From Tersicoccus solisilvae (lineage in GTDB: Bacteria; Actinomycetota; Actinomycetes; Actinomycetales; Micrococcaceae), in contig NZ_BMJI01000010.1 in NCBI RefSeq assembly GCF_014643255.1, positions 31,846 through 95,845 on the forward strand: a stretch of 64,000 bases of DNA, in the 5' to 3' direction. How positions within the stretch are numbered: position 1 is the stretch's first letter; every line of letters begins with the position of its first letter. Under the pieces are notes generated by a model that had not been told where the DNA came from, searched no databases, and was given only the letters and a program-made list of their open reading frames with translations. Of the stretch, positions 7,965 through 15,369 are shown in pieces. A program made the translations under genes and the position numbers.

Positions 7965-9413
7965 TCAGGCGGCGCGCAGACCGGTCCGCAGTCCCGCCGC
8001 CACGGCGACGAGCGCGAGCGCGGCGAGGACGACCCACATGAGCACGAATCCGCCGGCGGCATCGGCTCCGGCACTCCGGGCGACGGCGACGCCGAACAGC
8101 GCGCCCGCCCCCGCGGTGCCCACGACGCCGCCGAGCTGGTCGGCCAGCTGCATCGAGGAGGCGTTGACGCCGCGGTCGGCGGAGGTCGAGTAGCGCAGCG
8201 TCAGGACCCCCGCGACGGAGGTGCCGACGCCCATGCCGAATCCGGCGACTGCCCAGACGATCATAGCCGCCCCCAGCCCCACGGGTCCGGTCACCACGGC
8301 CGCCATCACCGCCATCGACCCCACCAGCAGGGTCGCCGCGACGGCGATCAGCCGGTGCGGCGGCACCCGCGTGCGCGCCTGCCAGAAGGCGCCCGCGGTC
8401 CAACCGACGGCGCCCGTCGTCAGGGTCAGCCCGGCCACGGCGGGCGGGGCGGCGTGGACGGTCGTGAGCATCAGCGGCAGGAACGCCTCGGCCCCGAAGA
8501 ACGTGACGGACAGGCCGAGGCGCGCCCACATCACGGCGGGCAGCCCGGCGCCGAAACGGAAGAACCCCGCCGGCATCAGCCGCCGCAGGGAGGCGGCGGC
8601 CACCACCACGGTGGCCCCGGTGAGCACCGTCGGCAGCACCGCGCCCGCGGGCGCCGCCGGCTCGGTCGCCGCGGTGACGGCGACGGTGAGCGAGGCCTGA
8701 GCAGCCAGCACCGCCGCGGCGAGGACCCGGCCGGCCACCAGTCGGCGGCGGGCCGCGGCCCCGGTCAGCTCGGGAGCGGCGGGGGCGCCGGCCGCCCGCA
8801 GCTGCCGCCGGATCAGCACCACGGCGACGACCACGACGGGCACGACGGCGGCGAACACCGCCCGCCAGGCGCCGAGCTGGGCGAGCAGCCCCGCTGCGAG
8901 CGGGCCGACGAGCGAGGGCAGCACCCAGGCGGCCGACATCCAGCCGAACAGCTGCGGCTGCAGCCGCTCCGGCAGGCAGATCCCGATCAGCACGTAGACG
9001 GCGACGATCATCAGACCGCCGCCCGCGCCGGACACCGCGCGCCCGAGGATCAGCAGGACGAAGTCGCCGGCGAGGGCGCAGGTGAGCAGGCCGGCGGTCA
9101 TCAGGGCCAGGCCGGTGAGCATGGCCGGGGCCGGGCCGGCCCGGTCGCACCAGGAGCCGGCCAGGACGGTGGCCGCCAGCGACGCCGTCAGGTACATCGA
9201 GAAGGCCAGCCCGTAGGCGCCGGCACCCCCGAGATCGGCCGAGACGACGGGCATCGCCGTCGTCACGGCCATCGCCTCGAAGGCGAAGCAGGCGACGATC
9301 GCGAGCAGGCCGACGGTGAGCGCCCGGTGCGGGGGCGCCAGCGGCGATCCCGCGGGCGGAGCACCGGCGGGGACGCCGGCGTCGCCGGTGCCGGCCTGCC
9401 GGCCGGTCGTCAC
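7965..9413 (-). CDS. MFS transporter, drug/proton antiporter type
   Basis: 482 residues starting at GTG 9413. A hydrophilic 25-residue N-terminus is followed by a long series of hydrophobic helices. The segment between helices 2 and 3 is TVLAGSWCDRAGPAPAM (the MFS loop motif in degenerate form), and VSADLGG and LGRAVSGAGGGL match the EmrB/DHA2-type export family. It probably exports small toxic compounds by proton antiport; the substrate is unknown. It is downstream of the DUF3039 gene by 33 bp and upstream of the helicase. Confidence 0.85.
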   Translation of the reverse strand: MTTGRQAGTGDAGVPAGAPPAGSPLAPPHRALTVGLLAIVACFAFEAMAVTTAMPVVSADLGGAGAYGLAFSMYLTASLAATVLAGSWCDRAGPAPAMLTGLALMTAGLLTCALAGDFVLLILGRAVSGAGGGLMIVAVYVLIGICLPERLQPQLFGWMSAAWVLPSLVGPLAAGLLAQLGAWRAVFAAVVPVVVVAVVLIRRQLRAAGAPAAPELTGAAARRRLVAGRVLAAAVLAAQASLTVAVTAATEPAAPAGAVLPTVLTGATVVVAAASLRRLMPAGFFRFGAGLPAVMWARLGLSVTFFGAEAFLPLMLTTVHAAPPAVAGLTLTTGAVGWTAGAFWQARTRVPPHRLIAVAATLLVGSMAVMAAVVTGPVGLGAAMIVWAVAGFGMGVGTSVAGVLTLRYSTSADRGVNASSMQLADQLGGVVGTAGAGALFGVAVARSAGADAAGGFVLMWVVLAALALVAVAAGLRTGLRAA

Positions 9414-9446
9414 GCGGGGTGCGGGCGCATCAGCGACGCCCGCGCA

Positions 9447-9764
9447 TCAGTTGTCGGGGCCCTCGTCGTCGTCCCCGGGCCGCATGCCCTCGTAGATCTC
9501 CTTGCACTGCGGGCACACCGGGAAGCGCTGCGGGTCCCGACCGGGGGTCCACACCTTGCCGCACAGGGCGATCACGGGCTCACCCGAGAGGGCGGACTCC
9601 ATGATCTTCTCCTTGCGCACGTAATGGGAGAAGCGTTCGCGGTCGCCCGGCTCGAGTTCCTCGCGCTGCTCCTCACGCTCGATGGTCGCGGTGCCACCGG
9701 CGGGACGGGACGGCTCGGCGAACGGGTCGCCGGCGGGCGGGAAGGGATCGTTGGGGAGGGACAT
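9447..9764 (-). CDS. DUF3039 protein with zinc-ribbon-like cysteines
   Basis: A 105-residue acidic protein. Its conserved half reads RFSHYVRKEKIMESALSG, then VIALCGKVWTPGRDP and FPVCPQCKEIYEGM, leaving a Cys...CxxC set that could bind a metal. This is the actinobacterial DUF3039 family of unknown function. The start ATG at 9764 has a TAGGAT box 6 nt upstream. The TAG of that box is the stop codon of the CocE-like gene before it, so this gene has its own promoter despite lying only 9 bp after the previous stop. Confidence 0.85.
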   Translation of the reverse strand: MSLPNDPFPPAGDPFAEPSRPAGGTATIEREEQREELEPGDRERFSHYVRKEKIMESALSGEPVIALCGKVWTPGRDPQRFPVCPQCKEIYEGMRPGDDDEGPDN

Positions 9765-9770
9765 GACGCC

Positions 9771-9776
9771 ATCCTA
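9771..9776 (-). promoter_or_regulatory. -10 box of the DUF3039 gene, fused to upstream stop codon
   Basis: TAGGAT on the minus strand, 6 nt before the ATG. Its first three bases (9776-9774) are the TAG stop of the CocE/NonD gene. Confidence 0.5.
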
Positions 9777-11513
9777 CGCGGGGGTGCCGACAGAACCCCG
9801 GGCAGCGCCCGGACCACACCGGTCCGGACCCGCCGGCGGTCGGTCCCGCGCCGGCAGCACCGGGACCAGCAGGTGCGAGTCGAAGCGCCCGCCGGTGTGC
9901 ACCACGTGGCGGCCGACGTTCACCGTCCGCCCGTGCCGGGCGAAGGTGAGGTGCTCCGGATAGCGCATCACGTCGCTGCCCTGGACGACGAGCAGGAGCG
10001 TCTCTCCCGCCTCGAACCGGGTGCCCGAGGGCCACACCTCGACGTCGATCCGGGTCGGCTCGCCCGGCGTGAGCGGCAACTCCCGTCGGTGCGCGAGCAC
10101 CGGCATGGCGTCCGTGGACCGTTCGGCGTCGAGTTCCCGGTGGGAGGCCCGCAGCCACCCGACGGCGACCGGGCCGTCCTCGAACTGGCCGTAGTAGGGG
10201 AAGCCGACCTGCCGGCCCTGCGTGTCGAGTTTGAACAGGGCGACGAACACGTCCATGTCCTCGGCCGCCTCGGCCGAGACCCAGAGCGCCGCCTTGATGT
10301 GGCCGACCAGCTCGACCGCCTCGGGGAAGGTGATCGCGAAGGTCGCCCGGCGGGGTGCCAGCCCGCTGCCGAGCCCGTCGTAGCCGACCTCCTCCACGAC
10401 GTCGGACGCCTCCCAGCCGAGCGAGCCGTCGCCGGCCCGCAGGTACAGCGGCCGGTTCTCGACGTCCTCGAGCGGCCACTGCTCCGCGTCCCGCCAGGTG
10501 CCCCGGTAGTAGGCGTCGCGCACCTCGGCGCGGACCCGCGGCCAGGAGTCGATGCCGGTGTCCGGCCGGTCCAGCAGGAAGTGGTCGAAGAACGCCCGCT
10601 GGCGCTCGATCAGCTCCGGCTCGTAGTAGTAGGCCCACTTCTTCCGGCCGTGCACGTCGAGCCATTTCCGCTCCGAGGAGATCCGGCGGAAACCTTCCAG
10701 GGTGCCGCGGGAGTGCAAGCCCTGGTCGGCCCAGCTGGCCACGACGTAGGCCGGCACCCGGATGTCCTCCAGCGGGGGCACCTTGGACGCCCAGAAGTCG
10801 TCGAAGAAGGGGTGCGCGGCGGTCTCGGCCTCCAGGTCCTCGATCTCCGTCGTGCCGGCGCCCCAGCGCTCCCAGATGTAGGGCCAGAACGAGGTCTCCG
10901 GGATCCCGCCGTGCCGGGCGACCTCGCGGTAGGTGTCGTTCCACCCCTCCCACGGGTTGATCGCCGCCAGGTGCGGCGGGTTCAGCGCCGCGACCCGCCA
11001 CTGCAGGCTGGCGAGGTAGGACACCCCGGACAGCCCCACCTTGCCCGCGCTCCACGGCTGCGTGCCGGCCCACTCGACGAGGTCGGCGAACGCCCGCGCC
11101 TCCTCCGGCGAGTGGTAGGTGGCGCGGCCCTCGGAGTACCAGGTGCCGGGACAGTCGGCCAGCACGAGGGCGTAGCCGTGCGGCAGCCAGTACTCCGGAT
11201 CGGGCGCCTCGAAGGTCGTCAGGTCGGACGTCCACTCCGGCTTCACCCCGGCGTTCGGGTAGATCTGCCCGATCGGCGCCGGATTGTGCTTCCCGTAGGG
11301 CGACCAGCTGATCAGTGGCGCGGCCGGCACGTCGGTGTCGGGCCGGTAGACGTCCACGTACAGGACGTGTCCCTCGTCGCCGAACGGCACGGCGACGTCC
11401 CGCTCGATGACCATGCCCGGGCGGCGTTCGACGTGCGGCCGTGGGGGCCGGCCGGCGCGCGACTCCGGCGTGCTGCGCGGACCGCGGAACAGGTACTCGA
11501 CCGGCTCGCTCAT
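9774..11513 (-). CDS. CocE/NonD family serine hydrolase
   Basis: 579 residues with the X-Pro dipeptidyl-peptidase (S15)/cocaine esterase architecture. An N-terminal alpha/beta-hydrolase domain has the nucleophile elbow KVGLSGVSYLAS (Ser165), followed by a helical cap and a C-terminal jelly-roll domain with the family's (T)PGEPTRIDVEVWPSGTRFEAG segment near residues 480-500. Such enzymes hydrolyse esters, amides or acyl-proline peptides; the substrate is not predictable. The ATG at 11513 has a GGAGAG site 6 nt upstream. No signal peptide is seen, so it is probably cytoplasmic. Confidence 0.88.
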   Translation of the reverse strand: MSEPVEYLFRGPRSTPESRAGRPPRPHVERRPGMVIERDVAVPFGDEGHVLYVDVYRPDTDVPAAPLISWSPYGKHNPAPIGQIYPNAGVKPEWTSDLTTFEAPDPEYWLPHGYALVLADCPGTWYSEGRATYHSPEEARAFADLVEWAGTQPWSAGKVGLSGVSYLASLQWRVAALNPPHLAAINPWEGWNDTYREVARHGGIPETSFWPYIWERWGAGTTEIEDLEAETAAHPFFDDFWASKVPPLEDIRVPAYVVASWADQGLHSRGTLEGFRRISSERKWLDVHGRKKWAYYYEPELIERQRAFFDHFLLDRPDTGIDSWPRVRAEVRDAYYRGTWRDAEQWPLEDVENRPLYLRAGDGSLGWEASDVVEEVGYDGLGSGLAPRRATFAITFPEAVELVGHIKAALWVSAEAAEDMDVFVALFKLDTQGRQVGFPYYGQFEDGPVAVGWLRASHRELDAERSTDAMPVLAHRRELPLTPGEPTRIDVEVWPSGTRFEAGETLLLVVQGSDVMRYPEHLTFARHGRTVNVGRHVVHTGGRFDSHLLVPVLPARDRPPAGPDRCGPGAARGSVGTPA

Positions 11514-11566
11514 GGCTCTCCTTCGTCGTGGGTCTGCATCGCACCGGCCCTGACGCCGGACCGCCC

Positions 11567-13144
11567 TCAGCGGATCGCCGCGACCTGCGCGTACAGCTCC
11601 GGGGTGCGCCGGTCGTACCAGCGACCGCCGATCCGCACGCCGAGCAGCAGGAACACCACGCCGAGCACCGGACCGACCAGCAGCGCCAGCCAGCCGGCCA
11701 GCGCCGATCCGCCGACCAGGGCCACCGCGAACAGGGCGAGGGCCGGCAGGCACAGCACCGCGAGCACGCCCATCCCGGCGAACTGGACGATCATGGGCAG
11801 CATCCCGGCGCCCTGCGGCGACTTGAACGGGCTCTCCCCCGGCGCCGGCACGGCATAGACCCACCGCGCCGAGACGACACTGGCCAGGCCGAGGCCGGTC
11901 AGCAGGACGCCGGCGCTCGCGCCGGCCAGCGGGGCGAGCACGTCCCAGCGGCCGCTGATCGCCACGGGCGCGAGGACGACGACGGCGAGCAACGGCACGG
12001 CGATGACCAGGCAGGCGATCACCCGGCCCCAGCGGTCCGCCGTCCCGGGCAGCCCGGACGCCACGTGCAGCCAGAAGGCGGTGTTGTCGTAGGAGATGTC
12101 CGCGGAGATGCTCCACCCGAGCAGGAACGCCACGATGGGGCCGGTCCACAGCATCAGGGTGAAGTCATCGGCCTGGAGCCCGACGAACCAGAACACGACG
12201 GGCAGCAGCGGCACGACGACGAGGCTGCCGCCGTAGCGGGGGTCCTTGAACCAGTAGGTCAGGCAACGTGCCGCGACGGAGGCGACCCGGCCGTCGGCGG
12301 AGCCGAGGAAGCCGAGGCGGCCACCGGTTCGCGCCTCCGCGCCGGAGGCGGGCGGGTTGACCAACGCCCGGGCCAGCGTCGCACGCCAGATCGCCATCAG
12401 CACGCCCAGGGTGGCCAGGGCGATGAGCGCCTGCAGCACGGCCGCACCGGGCCGGCCCGCGAGCGTGGACGCGCCGATGGCCCAGGCCGCGCCCAGGGGC
12501 GTCCAGCCGAGCACCGACGCCGTCCGGGCCAGCAGCGCCGGCAGGTCGGGGTTCTCGTCCGCGAGGGACGCCACCGAGCCGATGATCGGCCCGAGCAGGA
12601 TCAGCGGGATGAAGGCGACGATCCCCGCCACGTCACGGAACCGTCGGGAGCTGGTCAGCCCGGTCAGCGCGGTCGCCACCACGCGGGACGCCGCGACGCA
12701 CGTGAACAGGCCGATCACCGCACCGACCAGTGCCGCGACGGCGCTGAGCGGGTCCCGCGCGAGCGGAACCACGCTGAGCAGGGACAGGATGGCGCTGACG
12801 ATGCCGGGCACGCCGATCAGGGAGGCGACGGCGAGCCCGGTCACGAGCGCGGTGACCGGGACGGCGTAGGTCGCGAACCGGCGGGGGTCGAGCGTCATGT
12901 CCACGCCCGAGGCGACCAGCGGGACGAGCGCCCAGCCCGCCACGAGCACGGACCCGCCGATGACGACGACGGCGCCGGCCACGTCGGGCTCGGCGAAGCG
13001 CAGCGCCACCAGTCCCGCGCCGATCAGGCCGAGCAGGAACAGGGCGTAGAGGCCGGCGAGGACGAGGCCGACGATCTGCCACGGACTGCGCTTGAGCCCG
13101 TTGACCAGCAGCTGCGTCTTGAGCCGGATCAGATGTGCAACCAC
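11567..13144 (-). CDS. ABC transporter permease (ABC-2 type, double length)
   Basis: 525 residues, almost entirely membrane-spanning, with about twelve hydrophobic helices. The GTG at 13144 has a strong GGAGGG site 6 nt upstream and lies inside the ATPase gene, overlapping it by 16 bp, so the two are translationally coupled. An N-terminal segment HLIRLKTQLLVNGLKRSPWQ is typical of the cytoplasmic lead-in of actinobacterial ABC-2 exporters. The length fits two fused six-helix halves. Substrate is unknown. Confidence 0.82.
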   Translation of the reverse strand: MVAHLIRLKTQLLVNGLKRSPWQIVGLVLAGLYALFLLGLIGAGLVALRFAEPDVAGAVVVIGGSVLVAGWALVPLVASGVDMTLDPRRFATYAVPVTALVTGLAVASLIGVPGIVSAILSLLSVVPLARDPLSAVAALVGAVIGLFTCVAASRVVATALTGLTSSRRFRDVAGIVAFIPLILLGPIIGSVASLADENPDLPALLARTASVLGWTPLGAAWAIGASTLAGRPGAAVLQALIALATLGVLMAIWRATLARALVNPPASGAEARTGGRLGFLGSADGRVASVAARCLTYWFKDPRYGGSLVVVPLLPVVFWFVGLQADDFTLMLWTGPIVAFLLGWSISADISYDNTAFWLHVASGLPGTADRWGRVIACLVIAVPLLAVVVLAPVAISGRWDVLAPLAGASAGVLLTGLGLASVVSARWVYAVPAPGESPFKSPQGAGMLPMIVQFAGMGVLAVLCLPALALFAVALVGGSALAGWLALLVGPVLGVVFLLLGVRIGGRWYDRRTPELYAQVAAIR

Positions 13145-14082
13145 GAGAGGCCCTCCCCCGAGCTGCGGCCGCCGACCATGGCGACGAAGCGGTCCTCGAG
13201 GCTCTGACCGGCGCGCACCTCGTCGACGGTGCCCGCGGCGAGCACGTTGCCACCCGCGATGACGGCGACGTGGTCGCACATCCGCTGCACGAGGTCCATC
13301 ACGTGGCTGGAGACGATCACGGTGCCCCCGGATCCCACGTAGGAGTGGAGGATCTGCCGGATGTTGGCCGCCGACACCGGATCCACCGACTCGAACGGCT
13401 CGTCGAGCACGAGCACGGCGGGGGCGTGGATCATGGCCGCGGCCAGGGCGATCTTCTTCGTCATGCCGGCGGAGTAGTCGACGACGGGGGTGCCTGCGTC
13501 GGCGGTCAGGTCGAGCGCGGTCATCAGGTCTCCGACGCGCTCGGCCACCGTCGCCTTGTCCATCCCGCGCAGCAGCCCGGCGTAGGTGACCAGTTGCTCG
13601 CCGGTGAGCCGGTCGAAGAGACGCACGCCGTCGGGCAGCACGCCGAGCATGCGCTTCGCGCGCAGCGGGTCGGCCCAGACGTCGACACCGCGTACGAGCA
13701 CGCTGCCCTGCGTCGGGCGCAGCAGGCCCGTCGCCATCGACAGGCTCGTCGTCTTGCCCGCGCCGTTGGGGCCCACGAGTCCGTAGAAGGAGCCGGCGGG
13801 CACGTCCAGGCCGATGCCGTTGACGGCGACCTTCTGCCCGAAGACCTTGACCAGTCCGCGGACGGACAGGGCGAGCCGGTCCCGCTCCGGGCCCTCCGGG
13901 GCGAGCGGCGCCCAGGGGCCGAGCGGACGGGCCTGATCGGGTGGGGCGGGATCCTCCCGGCCGGGCTCGCGGCCGGCAGCCGGCCCGGGGTGGGTGGTCG
14001 GAGCGGCGGTCGGCTCGGTGACCGCCTGGGTCATCGGAGCGGTGGTCGGCTCGGTCGAGGGGTGGGCGGCGCGGTCGTCCAT
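13129..14082 (-). CDS. ABC transporter ATP-binding protein
   Basis: 317 residues. A 70-residue Pro/Thr-rich N-terminal tail precedes a standard ABC domain: Walker A GLVGPNGAGKTTSLSMATG, Q-loop region, signature VDYSAGMTKKIALAAAM, Walker B VLVLDEPFESVDP and the switch His in IVSSHVMDL. The signature is YSAGM rather than LSGGQ, a common variant in ABC-2 exporters. It pairs with the permease gene overlapping its 3' end. A TAGGCT box 6 nt before the ATG marks a leaderless promoter for the pair. Confidence 0.92.
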   Translation of the reverse strand: MDDRAAHPSTEPTTAPMTQAVTEPTAAPTTHPGPAAGREPGREDPAPPDQARPLGPWAPLAPEGPERDRLALSVRGLVKVFGQKVAVNGIGLDVPAGSFYGLVGPNGAGKTTSLSMATGLLRPTQGSVLVRGVDVWADPLRAKRMLGVLPDGVRLFDRLTGEQLVTYAGLLRGMDKATVAERVGDLMTALDLTADAGTPVVDYSAGMTKKIALAAAMIHAPAVLVLDEPFESVDPVSAANIRQILHSYVGSGGTVIVSSHVMDLVQRMCDHVAVIAGGNVLAAGTVDEVRAGQSLEDRFVAMVGGRSSGEGLSWLHI

Positions 14083-14088
14083 GGCCTC

Positions 14089-14094
14089 AGCCTA
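14089..14094 (-). promoter_or_regulatory. Leaderless-type -10 box of ABC operon
   Basis: TAGGCT on the minus strand, 6 nt before the ATG at 14082. Confidence 0.6.
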
Positions 14095-14163
14095 GAGCGG
14101 GCGGTGCCGCCCGGTGTGGAGCCTGCACCGGACGAGGCACCAGGAGCGGGGTCCACCACCCAT

Positions 14164-14236
14164 CGTGAGTCAGCGGTGTCCGCCCGAAAGCCCTGCTCAC
14201 AGAGCACCCTCCGCGGGCGAAACCGGCTGACTCACG
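14164..14236. repeat. 73-bp palindrome of a second type
   Basis: Arms CGTGAGTCAGC (14164-14174) and GCTGACTCACG (14226-14236) are perfectly inverted. CCGCCCG / CGGGCG continues the symmetry inward, and a central hairpin TGCTC-aca-GAGCA sits in the middle. The length equals that of the GTCAATAGATG elements although the sequence differs. It lies between the ABC promoter and the 3' end of the thioredoxin/TPR gene. Confidence 0.7.
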
Positions 14237-14266
14237 TGCCTCCGCGGGCGTAGCCGTCGGAGGCAC
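14236..14266 (-). terminator. Hairpin downstream of thioredoxin/TPR gene
   Basis: GTGCCTCCG (14236-14244) pairs perfectly with CGGAGGCAC (14258-14266), loop 13 nt. It is abutted to the 73-bp palindrome and 32 bp past the stop at 14299. There is no T-tract, so intrinsic termination would be of the tract-less kind. Confidence 0.4.
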
Positions 14267-14298
14267 CGGGCGGCTTGCACCACCGCGAGGCGCCTGAC

Positions 14299-15294
14299 TC
14301 AGAACAGGACGCGGGCGAGCGCGGACCGGGCCTGGGAGACGCGCGGGTCGGTGGCCCCGACGACGTCGAACAGCTCGACGAGTCGAGCCCGCGCGGCCTC
14401 CCTGTCGTCGCCGGCGCTGCGGCCGACGACGCCGATCAGCCGGGAGAAGGCGTCCTCGACGTGGCCGCCGCCGAGGTCGAGGTCGGCGACGGTCAGCTGG
14501 GCGTGCAGATCATCGGGACGGTCGGCCGCGGCGGCGCGCACCGCGGCCGCGTCGACGCCGTCGAGGCGCTGCAGCAGCTGGACCTGGGCCAGTCCCACCG
14601 CGGCGTCGGCGTCGGCCGGGCTCTCGGCCAGGGCACGACGGTACGCCGCGATCGCCCGCTCGTAGTCGCCGGCGTCGATGGCGTCGACGGCCTCCTGGTG
14701 CAGAGGTGGCAGGGCCGGCTCGGCGTCGGTCGGCTCGTCGCCGGGCTCGTCCCCCTCGCCGCCGAGGGTGCCCGTCACCCCGTTGGCCTGCGCCACCTGC
14801 AGCAGCTCGTCGAAGAACGCGTCGATCTGGCTGGCCGGCTGGGCGCCCGTGAAGAGCGGCACCGGCTGCCCCTTGATCAGGGCGAACGTCGCGGGGACGC
14901 CCTGGACGGCGAACGCCTGGGTGATCTGCGGGTTCGCGTCGATGTCGATGGTGGCCAGGGCGAGGCGCCCGCCGCGGGCGTGCACCCGCTCGCCCATGAG
15001 ATCCAGCATCTGCTGGGACATCTCGCTGGCCGAGGACCAGAGCTGGAGGATGACGGGAACCTGGCCGGAGAGCTGGGCCAGCTGGTTGATCCGCGCGTCG
15101 CTGCCCTCGACCACCCAGGGCGAGGGCGTGGAGGCGCCCGCGCCCGCGCCCGCGCCCGCGCCGGAGCCTGCGGCACCCGGCGTCCCGGCGGCGGACTCGG
15201 GGCGCTGCGCGCGCGCCTTGAGCGCGGAGAGGTCCACGGCACCGCGCAGGTTCATCGAGGAGGGCACCGGCGAACCGGGGCGAGGAGTGGTCAT
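14299..15294 (-). CDS. Thioredoxin-fold / TPR protein (YbbN/CnoX-like), no CxxC
   Basis: 331 residues in three parts. An N-terminal linker contains a (Gly-Ala)n run. A thioredoxin-like domain at about 55-165 has the active-site position LQLWSSASEMSQQ and the cis-Pro loop VQGVPATFALIKG. A C-terminal TPR-like helical region follows (ALPPLHQEAVDAIDAGDYERAI). Both redox cysteines of the WCxxC motif are absent, so disulfide chemistry is excluded. The architecture matches the co-chaperone YbbN/CnoX, which binds unfolded proteins. A TAGGCT box 6 nt before the ATG gives a leaderless start. Confidence 0.85.
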   Translation of the reverse strand: MTTPRPGSPVPSSMNLRGAVDLSALKARAQRPESAAGTPGAAGSGAGAGAGAGASTPSPWVVEGSDARINQLAQLSGQVPVILQLWSSASEMSQQMLDLMGERVHARGGRLALATIDIDANPQITQAFAVQGVPATFALIKGQPVPLFTGAQPASQIDAFFDELLQVAQANGVTGTLGGEGDEPGDEPTDAEPALPPLHQEAVDAIDAGDYERAIAAYRRALAESPADADAAVGLAQVQLLQRLDGVDAAAVRAAAADRPDDLHAQLTVADLDLGGGHVEDAFSRLIGVVGRSAGDDREAARARLVELFDVVGATDPRVSQARSALARVLF

Positions 15295-15300
15295 GACCTC

Positions 15301-15306
15301 AGCCTA
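15301..15306 (-). promoter_or_regulatory. Leaderless-type -10 box of thioredoxin/TPR gene
   Basis: TAGGCT on the minus strand, 6 nt before the ATG at 15294. Confidence 0.6.
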
Positions 15307-15369
15307 GCCAGCCGCCCCCGAGCGGGCACATCGGCGCCGAGCCCGCGCCGCCGGTCGGCGCCGCCCCGA

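Noticed and set aside
7902..11858. A very long plus-strand open frame of over 1,300 codons
   Set aside because: It is antisense to the MFS, DUF3039, CocE and ABC genes, and its product is a Gly/Arg/His-rich low-complexity chain. Long antisense frames are expected at this GC content.
15125..15170. GCGCCC tandem repeat as a non-coding array
   Set aside because: It encodes a Gly-Ala linker in frame inside the thioredoxin/TPR protein.
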